Shown in pieces: positions 34,770 through 43,238 of a stretch of 64,000 nucleotides of DNA. How positions within the stretch are numbered: the stretch's first letter is position 1; each line of letters starts with the position of its first letter. This stretch comes from Tetragenococcus osmophilus (lineage in GTDB: Bacteria > Bacillota > Bacilli > Lactobacillales > Enterococcaceae). The stretch covers positions 744,001 through 808,000 of the forward strand of contig NZ_CP027783.1 of the NCBI RefSeq assembly GCF_003795125.1. Reading direction: 5' to 3'. The position numbers were made by a program, and so were the translations under genes. The notes beneath the pieces were generated by a model, which was given only the letters and a program-made list of their open reading frames with translations, was not told where the DNA came from and ran no database searches.

Positions 34770-34797
34770 TTGTAATTGTAATCGATTGCAATTACAA
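34770..34797. promoter_or_regulatory. cre-type operator inside a long palindrome, upstream of maltose phosphorylase
   Basis: TGTAATCGATTGCA (34777-34790) fits the CcpA consensus TGNAANCGNTNNCA at every fixed position. It sits at the centre of a 28-bp near-perfect palindrome with outer arms TTGTAATTG / CAATTACAA. The outer arms suggest a second, LacI/GalR-type or other dimeric regulator at the same place. Confidence 0.75.
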
Positions 34798-34833
34798 TGA
34801 ACTTATAGAGCAATAGTAGATGGAGGGATTCTT

Positions 34834-37095
34834 ATGGAAGTTAGACAACATACTTTAGATATTCACCCTTGGAAAATTTCAACGACTACTCTTGATAAAA
34901 ACCATCGTCGTCTCCATGAATCTATTACTAGTTTAGGGAATGGATATATGGGCATGCGTGGTAATTTTGAAGAACATTATAGTGGCGATCATCACCTAGG
35001 TACTTACCTTGCCGGTATCTGGTACCCTGATAAAACTCGAGTCGGCTGGTGGAAAAATGGTTATCCTGATTATTATGGTAAAGTCATTAATGCAGTAAAT
35101 TTTGCCTCCTTCGATTTATTTGTTAACGGAGTTAGAATTGATTTAGCATGTTGTGATTATGAAGATTTCTACCTTGAATTAAATATGTACGACGGAATTT
35201 TATATCGAGAATTTACTATAAACCTAGGTAATACCAAAGTGAAATTTTCTTTTGAACGTTTCATAAGTATTACTAAAAAAGAGCTGGCTTATATTAGCAT
35301 GGAGGCTAAAGTGCTTAAAGGCGAAGCTAAACTCAATGTCATCTCAAAATTAGATAACAACGTTCAAAATGAAGATAGCAACTACGAGGAAATGTTTTGG
35401 AAAGAACGTAATAAAGAAATCATTGGTGATTCGAGCTTTTTGACTACTCAAACCGTGGAAAATCCTTTCGATGTTGAACAATTTGTCGTAACTTCCAGTA
35501 TGAAGCATAACCTAACACCTATAAAAGTTTGGAAAGAACCTTTAGCAATTAATAATGAATTTGAGTTTTTTCTAAGTACGGGCCAAATGATTCGTTTAGA
35601 AAAAGAAGTGGTTATAGTCACAAGTCGTGATGTAGTAGAAGAAAAACAAATCGAGCAAGCACAAAATTTAATGCAGTCATTTGATAATGATTACTCTACA
35701 TTAAAAGCAGAACACAGCGCAGCTTGGCATAAGCGCTGGGAACTTGCAGATGTTACAATTACAGGAGATGATGCTGCACAACAAGGAATACGTTTTAATC
35801 TATTTCAATTGTTTTCAACCTATTATGGAGAAGATGAGCGTCTAAATATCGGCCCTAAAGGTTTTACTGGCGAGAAATATGGTGGAGCAACTTATTGGGA
35901 CACAGAAGCCTATGCTATTTCTTTTTATTTGGCTTTAGCCGATCCTAAAGTAACTAGAAACCTTTTAAGGTATCGTTATAACCAATTACCACAAGCTTAC
36001 TACAATGCTGATAAGCAAGGAATTAAAGGGGCGCTGTATCCCATGGTTACTTTTAATGGGATTGAGAGCCACAATGAATGGGAAATTACCTTTGAAGAAA
36101 TTCATCGAAACGGGGCTATCGCTTATGCTATTTATAATTATACAAACTACACCGGAGACACTTCTTACCTAAAAAACGAAGGGTTAGAAGTATTAATTGC
36201 CATTTCGCGCTTTTGGGCGGATCGTATACACTACTCGCAAAGAAATAAAGCTTATATGATCCACGGTGTTACCGGGCCTAACGAGTATGAAAATAACGTA
36301 AATAATAATTGGTATACGAATAAAATAGCGACTTGGACGTTACAATACACCCTAGATAGCTATCAAAAATACAAATCCGAATACCCCCACACACTTACAA
36401 CAGAGGAACTGAATACATGGCAAGATATTATTGATTCCATGTATTTCCCTACTGATGAAAAATTAGGTATTATTGTACAACACGATACATTTTTAGATAA
36501 AAAACTGCAAACAAAAGACGCTTTAAATGAAGAAGAACTTCCTTTGAGTCAGCATTGGTCTTGGGATCGTATTTTGCGTTCTTGTTTTATAAAACAAGCA
36601 GATGTGTTACAAGGGTTATACTTTTTTGGAGATCAATATACTTTAGAAGAAAAAGCGCGTAACTTTAATTTTTACGAGCCGATGACAGTCCACGAATCTT
36701 CTTTATCTGCTTGTGTACACGCTATTTTAGCAGCGGAGCTTCAAAAAATAGACAAAGCACTAGAAATGTATAAGCGGACCGCCCGCTTAGATTTGGACAA
36801 TTATAACAATGATACACAAGATGGCTTACACATTACGTCTATGACTGGTAGTTGGCTTTCTATTGTTCATGGTTTTGCTCAGATGAAAACCTTTGGAGAA
36901 TCTCTAAGTTTTGCTCCACTATTACCAAAAAGCTGGCAGTCTTATACTTTTCATGTTAACTATCGTCACCGTTTACTATTTGTTAAAGTCACTACTACCT
37001 CCGTTGAACTGCATCTACTTACTGGAAAACCGCTAACTCTAACAGTTTATCAAAAGCCTTATACACTAACGGAACACTTAACAATAACTGTATAA
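34834..37095 (+). CDS. mapA: Maltose phosphorylase (GH65)
   Basis: It phosphorolyses maltose to beta-glucose-1-phosphate and glucose in the cytosol. The 753 residues cover the GH65 N-terminal beta-sandwich, the alpha/alpha barrel and C-terminal beta sheets. [12 protein letters not shown] near residue 76 and [14 protein letters not shown] (about 409-422, with the general-acid Glu) are diagnostic of maltose rather than trehalose or kojibiose phosphorylases. The usual partner pgmB (beta-phosphoglucomutase) is not adjacent. A cre palindrome just upstream predicts CcpA repression. TGGAGGG lies 6-7 bases before ATG. Confidence 0.92.
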   Translation: MEVRQHTLDIHPWKISTTTLDKNHRRLHESITSLGNGYMGMRGNFEEHYSGDHHLGTYLAGIWYPDKTRVGWWKNGYPDYYGKVINAVNFASFDLFVNGVRIDLACCDYEDFYLELNMYDGILYREFTINLGNTKVKFSFERFISITKKELAYISMEAKVLKGEAKLNVISKLDNNVQNEDSNYEEMFWKERNKEIIGDSSFLTTQTVENPFDVEQFVVTSSMKHNLTPIKVWKEPLAINNEFEFFLSTGQMIRLEKEVVIVTSRDVVEEKQIEQAQNLMQSFDNDYSTLKAEHSAAWHKRWELADVTITGDDAAQQGIRFNLFQLFSTYYGEDERLNIGPKGFTGEKYGGATYWDTEAYAISFYLALADPKVTRNLLRYRYNQLPQAYYNADKQGIKGALYPMVTFNGIESHNEWEITFEEIHRNGAIAYAIYNYTNYTGDTSYLKNEGLEVLIAISRFWADRIHYSQRNKAYMIHGVTGPNEYENNVNNNWYTNKIATWTLQYTLDSYQKYKSEYPHTLTTEELNTWQDIIDSMYFPTDEKLGIIVQHDTFLDKKLQTKDALNEEELPLSQHWSWDRILRSCFIKQADVLQGLYFFGDQYTLEEKARNFNFYEPMTVHESSLSACVHAILAAELQKIDKALEMYKRTARLDLDNYNNDTQDGLHITSMTGSWLSIVHGFAQMKTFGESLSFAPLLPKSWQSYTFHVNYRHRLLFVKVTTTSVELHLLTGKPLTLTVYQKPYTLTEHLTITV

Positions 37096-37105
37096 GGAAA
37101 ATAAA

Positions 37106-37150
37106 AATAACACAGAAAACAATGATCAAAAGATTGTTTTCTGTGTTATT
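37106..37150. terminator. Bidirectional terminator between mapA and manA
   Basis: A perfect 18-bp stem (outer AATAACACAG / CTGTGTTATT) separates convergent genes. Confidence 0.85.
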
Positions 37151-37157
37151 TCTCGTT

Positions 37158-38111
37158 TTAAGCCATTTCACCAGGTTCAGAAGCAATTAGCGTCGCTTCA
37201 CCTTGTAGCTCCCAGTTTTTAATTTCGTTAGGTAAAATAAAACTTGTTCCCATCGTCAGTTCGTAAGTCTTATCTTCTACCACTAACTTTCCATAGCCCT
37301 CTGTTACTGTAGCCAATGTATAGGGTGCTTGTTGATTTAGTTGTAAGGTGCCATGAACTTGCCACTCATATACATTAAAAAATTCTGTTTGTAAGTAGGT
37401 AATTACCGAGGATTTCCCGTGTTTAGTTTCTGAAATACTTAACGTTGTATCACGAGCTGGTACTGTGGTAACGTCCACAGATTGTTCGATGTGTAATTCT
37501 CTAGTGTTACCTTGGTCATCTTTACGATCGTAATCATAAACTCGGTAAGTAGTATCTGAACTTTGTTGTGTCTCTAAAATCATAATTCCAGCGCCAATGG
37601 CATGAATCGTACCACTTGGCACATAAAAAAAGTCTCCCTTTTTAACAGTGACCTTATTAAATAAATCATCCCAACGTTCTTCTCGAATCATTTGGGCTAA
37701 TTCTTCTCGCGTTCTAGCCGTATGACCATAAATAATTTGCGCCCCTGGTTTAGCATCAATAATATACCAGCACTCTGTTTTTCCAAATTCACCTTCGTGC
37801 TTTAAAGCATAGGCATCGTCTGGATGAACTTGGACCGACAAATCATCTGCTGCATCCAAAATTTTAACTAATAACGGAAAAGCATCTCCGTGTTGATTAC
37901 CAAACAATTCCTGATGTTCTTGCCAGAGTTGATCCAAAGTTTGTCCTTTAAAAGGACCATTTTGAATCGTGCTAACACCATGAGGATGAGCACTAATCGC
38001 CCAATCTTCGCCAATATTTTCGCTTGGAAGCTCAAAACCAAATTCTGTTTGTAACGAATCTCCGCCCCAAATTTTTTCTTGAAACACTGGTTCCATAAAC
38101 AATGGTTCCAT
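37158..38111 (-). CDS. manA: Mannose-6-phosphate isomerase, class I
   Basis: This zinc enzyme interconverts mannose-6-phosphate and fructose-6-phosphate in the cytosol. It has 317 residues, the short Firmicute form. Metal ligands are visible as V-Q-V-H-P-D-D and the Glu of F-G-K-T-E-C-W-Y, with a further His in V-P-S-G-T-I-H-A-I-G-A-G. GAGG lies 7 bases before ATG. It is 34 bp downstream of the beta-lactamase-like gene and may share its transcript. Confidence 0.94.
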   Translation of the reverse strand: MEPLFMEPVFQEKIWGGDSLQTEFGFELPSENIGEDWAISAHPHGVSTIQNGPFKGQTLDQLWQEHQELFGNQHGDAFPLLVKILDAADDLSVQVHPDDAYALKHEGEFGKTECWYIIDAKPGAQIIYGHTARTREELAQMIREERWDDLFNKVTVKKGDFFYVPSGTIHAIGAGIMILETQQSSDTTYRVYDYDRKDDQGNTRELHIEQSVDVTTVPARDTTLSISETKHGKSSVITYLQTEFFNVYEWQVHGTLQLNQQAPYTLATVTEGYGKLVVEDKTYELTMGTSFILPNEIKNWELQGEATLIASEPGEMA

Positions 38112-38144
38112 AAATCCACCTCTTTTTGGATATAGTCTATTTAA

Positions 38145-39146
38145 TTATAACATATTAAGTGTATTTTTTTCTTTTAAGTAACAATCAATTAATTCGTCAC
38201 GATAACGAATATAACTCATCTTATAATCGCGGGGATGAATGCGATTTGATAAAAAAATAAAGGCTTGTTGAGCGATTGGATCTACTGCCAAAAACGCTCC
38301 AGTGTAACCTGTATGGAATAATACTTTATTCGTATCTTTAAGATCCCATCCTAGGCTTCTATTTCCGTTTTTTAATAGCGTCTGATCTTGTAATAATGAA
38401 CGAATGGTTCCTTTATCTAAAAAGTTTGTTTCCTGCAAATAAACACGAACAAATCTAATAAGATCTCCTATCGTCGTAAACAACCCAGCATTTCCCGCAT
38501 GTTCTTTTAAAACACGCGCTTTGGGATCGTGTGTTTCTCCTTTTAAAATTTTTCCAGAAGTAAGCTGTTCGGTAGGTACGATTTTTTTATCCTTCTTAGG
38601 AGAAAAACTACTATCTTTCATTTGTAACGGTGTAAGTACTTCTTTCTGAAAAATAGAGGTCGCACTTTCTTGGAAAAGCTCTTCTAACATAAAACTTAAT
38701 AAAATCATCCCAGTATCAGTATATTGTACTTGTCTGCCCAATTTATCACCTGCTTGAATGGATAGATAAGCTTGCTTTAACTCTTCTTTTGATAATTGGT
38801 CGCGATGACTAATCCATGAATTAAGATCAGCTGTATGAGTTAGTAGATGACGTAATGTTACTCGTTTATCTTGAAATTGTGGTAAATACTTTTGTAATGG
38901 ATCATCTAGAAAAACGACTTGTTCTTCTAGCAATCGTAATACAACAGTCGTCGTACATACAACTTTGGTTAAAGAAGCCACGTCAAATAAATGTTTTTGT
39001 GTCATTTTTTCTTTCTGAGGCACAAAGGAAGCATCCCCTAGCACTTTTATTTCTTCTTTCCCCTGAGCAATAAAACAATAAACCGCTCCAGAAAAAGTTT
39101 GGTTTTTCCATCCAACATAAATTTTATTTTGTGTTTTTGGGTACAT
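38145..39146 (-). CDS. Serine beta-lactamase-like / PBP4*-type hydrolase
   Basis: A class C beta-lactamase-fold protein of 333 residues. The nucleophile Ser and Lys lie in D-V-A-S-L-T-K-V near residue 59, the Y-x-N-equivalent in V-Q-Y-T-D-T-G (about 141, Asp replaces Asn) and the third motif as F-H-T-G-Y-T-G. No signal peptide is evident, so it is probably cytosolic. Such proteins include esterases, D-aminopeptidases and muropeptide hydrolases; the substrate cannot be named. GGAGGAG lies just before ATG. Confidence 0.85.
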   Translation of the reverse strand: MYPKTQNKIYVGWKNQTFSGAVYCFIAQGKEEIKVLGDASFVPQKEKMTQKHLFDVASLTKVVCTTTVVLRLLEEQVVFLDDPLQKYLPQFQDKRVTLRHLLTHTADLNSWISHRDQLSKEELKQAYLSIQAGDKLGRQVQYTDTGMILLSFMLEELFQESATSIFQKEVLTPLQMKDSSFSPKKDKKIVPTEQLTSGKILKGETHDPKARVLKEHAGNAGLFTTIGDLIRFVRVYLQETNFLDKGTIRSLLQDQTLLKNGNRSLGWDLKDTNKVLFHTGYTGAFLAVDPIAQQAFIFLSNRIHPRDYKMSYIRYRDELIDCYLKEKNTLNML

Positions 39147-39260
39147 GGCTCCTCCTTTTCAATTTATAAAAAATTTAGAGTAACCCTTTTACTGACTTCG
39201 TCTAATAAAAAGATTACTCTTTATTCTAAAAGCTTATTACGAATAACCTAAAGACTAACT

Positions 39261-40064
39261 TTATTGTTCGTTGTTACGAACAAACCACCATTCAACTCCA
39301 GCTGGATCATAAATTGTTAGCAGTGTTTTTTTCTTATCTATATAAAACTCTTGCTCTTTATTTGTAAGGTGTGCTTCTAAGGTATTAAAGGTATCACTTG
39401 TTACAACAAACCGAATAATTTCAAGCCCTAAAACATCAGAATTATCCATATCAACAGCATAGCTATCAGAACTATATAAACTGATATCGAATTCTGAATT
39501 TGCCTTTCCGTTTTCACCTAGGTAAAACCCTAGGTGATCTTGCAAAAAGTTTTCTTCTTTTTGCGGAACAGTAACATTCAAATATACTTGTTGAAATGAA
39601 GCTCCTTTTGTTAACCCAGTAAAGTTACCAGAAGCTAATGCCAAAAGTTGCTCCTCATTTTCCACTTTATTTTCTTCATTTGTAGCTAAAACTTCCAGAC
39701 GATTTTCTTCTGGATCATCCACTGCTAAACGTACACCCTCATCATAAGACACTTGTACAATAGGGTAAGATGCTTCCTTGAGCCTTTGATATAAATCGCT
39801 TATTTCTTCTACACTAGGGACTGTCAAAGTAGCCTTTTGTAACTTTTTCACCTCACCAAAGCGTTCTTCCGCTCTTGGACTTTCTTCCAACCATAAATGT
39901 TGAGTATTGTCTTCTTTCACGCCTAAAATGGCCAAAGTGTTTTCTTCCTGTTTTAAATTAAAGCCAATAAGACCTTGATAAAAATCAATCATTTTATCAC
40001 GATCTTTTACTCGTAAAGCTAAGGTAACCTTTTCTGCAGTATCTGCTAAAGTCAAAACTGACAT
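39261..40064 (-). CDS. VOC-superfamily ring-cleaving dioxygenase-like protein
   Basis: The 267 residues form two paired beta-alpha-beta-beta-beta units of the vicinal oxygen chelate fold, similar to CatE/catechol-2,3-dioxygenase-type proteins. The first unit spans about 10-120 and the second about 150-265. The typical metal ligands (two His and one Glu) are partly unclear: H-L-W-L-E occurs in the first half, and the second-half Glu may be in G-V-E-W-W. It may have lost metal. ATG at 40064 lies behind AAGGGGG; a TTG at 40094 is less likely. Substrate unknown. Confidence 0.75.
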   Translation of the reverse strand: MSVLTLADTAEKVTLALRVKDRDKMIDFYQGLIGFNLKQEENTLAILGVKEDNTQHLWLEESPRAEERFGEVKKLQKATLTVPSVEEISDLYQRLKEASYPIVQVSYDEGVRLAVDDPEENRLEVLATNEENKVENEEQLLALASGNFTGLTKGASFQQVYLNVTVPQKEENFLQDHLGFYLGENGKANSEFDISLYSSDSYAVDMDNSDVLGLEIIRFVVTSDTFNTLEAHLTNKEQEFYIDKKKTLLTIYDPAGVEWWFVRNNEQ

Positions 40065-40237
40065 CTTTTTTATTTCCCCCTTGTTTATTCTCAAACCATT
40101 GTACTGATAAATCCGTTTTCTTTCAACTATTAACGTATAAAACCTTTTTTCGTAGTTACAGCAAAATTAGTAGATTCATGTTTTCCCTTTAAAAAATATG
40201 GTAAAGTAAAGGTAAGATAAAAAGGAGGTTATATGAG

Positions 40238-40663
40238 ATGGCAGATTGTATTTTTTGTAAAATCAAAGATCAAGAAATTCCTAACTATAAAGTATACGAA
40301 GATGATAAAGTCTATGCCTTTTTAGATATGTCGCAAGTCACAAAGGGTCATACTTTAATTATTCCTAAAAAGCACGTTAGTGATATTTTCGAATATGACG
40401 ACCAACTAGCAATGGATTTATCAACACGTATTCCCAAAATCGCTCGCGCATTACGGACAGCTTTTCCTGAGATGGAAGGAATGAATATTATTAATAACAA
40501 TGGCGAGGTAGCTTATCAGTCAGTTTTCCATTCTCATGTTCACCTAATTCCTCGTTATGGGAAAGAAGACGATTTTTCTATGCATTTCGGCGACCACTCA
40601 GAACAATGTAGCCAAGATGAAATGACACAAACCGCACAAATAATTAAAGCGCAGGTGAACTAA
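40238..40663 (+). CDS. hit: HIT-family nucleotide-binding protein
   Basis: This 141-residue HIT protein has the histidine triad H-S-H-V-H-L-I-P near residue 100 and the N-terminal zinc-type C-I-F-C. Hint-type members hydrolyse nucleoside phosphoramidates and AMP-lysine. AAGGAGG lies 9 bases before ATG. It precedes ytxH by 1 bp and prsA follows; Bacillus has hit, yhaH and prsA in the same neighbourhood. Confidence 0.93.
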   Translation: MADCIFCKIKDQEIPNYKVYEDDKVYAFLDMSQVTKGHTLIIPKKHVSDIFEYDDQLAMDLSTRIPKIARALRTAFPEMEGMNIINNNGEVAYQSVFHSHVHLIPRYGKEDDFSMHFGDHSEQCSQDEMTQTAQIIKAQVN

Positions 40664-40664
40664 G

Positions 40665-41063
40665 ATGATTAAAAATTTTATAAAAGGAATTCTTTTTGGA
40701 GCTAGTCTTGGTAGTATTGGTGGATTACTTTGGGCTCCAAGAAGTGGTAAAGCCACTCAACAGTTATTAAAAGATTATGTAGACGAGGTCAGCGGTTCGC
40801 TAGATGATGCGACAGCTTCTGCTAAAGAATTACAGCAAAGTGTGAAAAATTTTGGGCAGGAAATGTCACATACCCAAAAAACGATTCAAGAAACAATTCC
40901 TACAGTAATGACTTCCTTGCAAAAAGATGTTGAAGCTTTTCAGTTTCAAGCAGAACCTCGTATTGAGCGCGTAAATGAACAGGTTGAAGAATTGCAAACT
41001 CATATTGCTTCGCTTTCTGAAAGCACTACAGAAGATGAAACAGAAAATAAGGATCAAGCCTAA
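40665..41063 (+). CDS. YtxH-domain protein
   Basis: This 132-residue protein has an N-terminal hydrophobic segment with G-x-x-x-G spacing (F-G-A-S-L-G-S-I-G-G-L-L-W-A-P-R-S-G) that defines YtxH/GvpP-like proteins, followed by a long coiled coil (about 30-115) and an acidic tail. It is probably anchored in the membrane with the coil in the cytosol. It is coupled to hit. Function unknown; Bacillus YtxH is linked to stress and stationary phase. Confidence 0.85.
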   Translation: MIKNFIKGILFGASLGSIGGLLWAPRSGKATQQLLKDYVDEVSGSLDDATASAKELQQSVKNFGQEMSHTQKTIQETIPTVMTSLQKDVEAFQFQAEPRIERVNEQVEELQTHIASLSESTTEDETENKDQA

Positions 41064-41096
41064 CAAAATGTTTTATGCGCTTAGTGTGAATTTTCC

Positions 41097-41146
41097 GGGA
41101 AAGTTTTTATTAAAACTTCCCAAACCAAAAAGAACTATGATATAGT
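41097..41146 (+). promoter_or_regulatory. Inverted repeat and -10 upstream of prsA
   Basis: GGGAAAGTTTT pairs with AAAACTTCCC (41097-41121, 10 bp, one bulge), without a T tail, followed 20 bp later by a -10-like TATAGT (41141-41146). It could be the end of hit-ytxH or an operator of prsA. Confidence 0.4.
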
Positions 41147-41193
41147 AAATCCTGTTAATATTCAATTTATAAAACACAGGAGTGCATACGTTC

Positions 41194-42177
41194 ATGAAAA
41201 AGAAAAAATTTATTTTATCTCTTACTTGTCTAATCAGTGTTTTAGGCTTAGCAGCTTGTTCTGACGATTCAGATTCAGATGATGAAATTGCTACAATGAA
41301 AGGTGATAAAATAACTGTAGGTGACTTTTACGATAAAGCTAAGACAGACCAAAATAGTCAACAAATCGTATTAGATATGATTATATCGCAAGTTTTTACT
41401 GAAAAGTATGGTGACGAAGTTTCAGATGATGAGGTAGACCAACAAATCGAAGAAACATTTGGCGATGAAGAAACATTAAACCAACAGTTAGAAGCTTCTC
41501 AAATGAGTAAAGGTGAACTAGAAGAAACTTACAGACAAAGCTTAGCTGTACAAGAAGGCCTAAAAGATCATGTGGATTTAACAGATGATGATCTAAAAGA
41601 GGCTTGGGATTCTTACCACCCAGAAGTTGAAGCACAATTAATTGCAGTTAGCTCTGAAGACGACGCAAACGATGTCAAAGACGAAGTAGATGAAGATGAT
41701 GCAGATTTCGGCAAAATAGCTGAAGAAAATTCTGTAGATGCTTCAAAAGATGACGAAGGGAAAGTAAAATTTGATTCAACAACTTCGCCTGAAGAAGTTC
41801 CTGATGAAGTTAAAGAACAGGCTTGGGATTTAGAAGACGGAGAAGTAACTGACCCGATTGAAGTTAATTCTGAATATGGCAGTGGCTACTATATCTTGAA
41901 AATGAATAAAAACCAAGATAAAGGCGACGACATGGACGAATACGAAGATGAAATCCAAGAAATTGCTACTGATAATAAAATTAATGACCAAGAATTCAGC
42001 ACACAAGTTATTGGTGAAGAATTACAAGATGCTAACGTAAAAATCCAAGATGAAGCTTTCAGTGATATTTTAACTCAATTTACTGAAGCAGCAGATGGAC
42101 AAGGCGAATCTAATAGTTCTTCTGAGGATGCTTCTGATGAACAAGCTACAGAAGAAACAGAAAGTTCTAGTGAATAA
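41194..42177 (+). CDS. prsA: PrsA foldase lipoprotein (parvulin-type PPIase)
   Basis: It folds secreted proteins at the membrane-wall interface. It has 327 residues: signal peptide with lipobox L-A-A-C, lipidated Cys near residue 22, N-terminal helical domain, then a parvulin region (about 130-225). The parvulin domain keeps G-Y-Y-I-L-K but much of the catalytic consensus is weak. The sequence is very rich in Asp and Glu, and its C-terminal tail is a Ser/Glu stretch. ATG at 41194 has AGGAG 11 bases upstream; GTG at 41182 abuts it and is unlikely. Strong acidity fits a salt-adapted host. Confidence 0.9.
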   Translation: MKKKKFILSLTCLISVLGLAACSDDSDSDDEIATMKGDKITVGDFYDKAKTDQNSQQIVLDMIISQVFTEKYGDEVSDDEVDQQIEETFGDEETLNQQLEASQMSKGELEETYRQSLAVQEGLKDHVDLTDDDLKEAWDSYHPEVEAQLIAVSSEDDANDVKDEVDEDDADFGKIAEENSVDASKDDEGKVKFDSTTSPEEVPDEVKEQAWDLEDGEVTDPIEVNSEYGSGYYILKMNKNQDKGDDMDEYEDEIQEIATDNKINDQEFSTQVIGEELQDANVKIQDEAFSDILTQFTEAADGQGESNSSSEDASDEQATEETESSSE

Positions 42178-42193
42178 TCATTTCCCAATAAGC

Positions 42194-42239
42194 AAAAATC
42201 CCGAGAAGTTGTTATTACTTCCCGGGATTAATTTTTTGT
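42194..42239. terminator. Terminator between prsA and yhaM
   Basis: ATCCCGAGAAGT pairs with ACTTCCCGGGAT (one mismatch), then ATTTTTTG on the plus strand. It separates convergent genes. Confidence 0.85.
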
Positions 42240-43187
42240 TTATTCCGCATTTCGTGGCACATAGAAACTTCGATTTTCTAACCCGAATATTCGCTCAGTA
42301 TATTCGCCAGCTTCTGTTTTAGAAATAGCATTAGTTAACATTTGCATAGAAGCATCAATATTATCAATTTGATGTAAAATTTCTGCTTCCATTATGCGAG
42401 GGCGTACTGGCGAACCATAATCTAATTGTCCATGATGAGCTAATACCATATGCCGCAATACAACAATATCTTCTGTATTTTGTTCTATGTTTAAAGCTTG
42501 GCATGCTTGAGTAATCTCTTCATCTACTAAAACTAGATGTCCTACAAGATTACCTACTGTGGTATATTCAGTTGTCAAAGCTCCGCTCAATTCAATAACT
42601 TTACCTAGGTCATGTAAAATAATTCCAGCATAAAGCAAAGAAGCGTTTAACTGAGGGTATTCTGCTACCAAACTTTTACCTAGGTGTAACATCGTTGTTG
42701 TATGATAAGCTAACCCTCCAACAAATGCATGATGATTCTTTTTTGCTGCGGGATATTCAAAGAATTCTTTCTTATATTTATTTAATAAAAATCGTACCAC
42801 GCGATTCCAATGAGGATTCGTGATTTCAAATAAGACTTGATTAATTTCTTCTTCCATTGCCTCTTTTTTTATAGGAGCTCGCTCCATAAATAACTGAGGA
42901 TCGTTAGGCTCTTCGGGTGCTGTCAATCGTAACTTATAAATTTTCATTTGCGGATTCCCTTGGTAAACTTCCCTTTTCCCCGTTAAGTGAACCACACGTC
43001 CAGCTTCGAACCGTTGTATTTCCTCATTGGAAGCATCCCAAAATTTCCCCTCAATAGAACCCGAAGTATCTTGGAAGGTAAAAGCAAGAAAAGTTTTTCC
43101 GTTTTTTGCTACACGTGCATCTGCGTTTTTAATTAAAACAAACCCTTGAAATTCTTCATCTACAACTAAATCGCGTATTTTTTTCAT
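42240..43187 (-). CDS. yhaM: 3'-5' exoribonuclease YhaM
   Basis: A Mn-dependent exoribonuclease that shortens RNA from the 3' end, with 315 residues: N-terminal OB-fold domain (about 15-95) and an HD phosphohydrolase domain with H-H-A-F-V-G-G-L-A-Y-H-T and I-L-H-D-L-G-K. ATG at 43187 gives the length of Bacillus YhaM; the GTG at 43229 would add 14 residues without a homologue. It is last of yhaO-yhaN-yhaM, 50 bp after yhaN. Confidence 0.93.
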   Translation of the reverse strand: MKKIRDLVVDEEFQGFVLIKNADARVAKNGKTFLAFTFQDTSGSIEGKFWDASNEEIQRFEAGRVVHLTGKREVYQGNPQMKIYKLRLTAPEEPNDPQLFMERAPIKKEAMEEEINQVLFEITNPHWNRVVRFLLNKYKKEFFEYPAAKKNHHAFVGGLAYHTTTMLHLGKSLVAEYPQLNASLLYAGIILHDLGKVIELSGALTTEYTTVGNLVGHLVLVDEEITQACQALNIEQNTEDIVVLRHMVLAHHGQLDYGSPVRPRIMEAEILHQIDNIDASMQMLTNAISKTEAGEYTERIFGLENRSFYVPRNAE

Positions 43188-43238
43188 TTTCCTGGCTAAT
43201 TGCTTATTAAAACAATCGTCGCCTTTCACATCCTTTAC

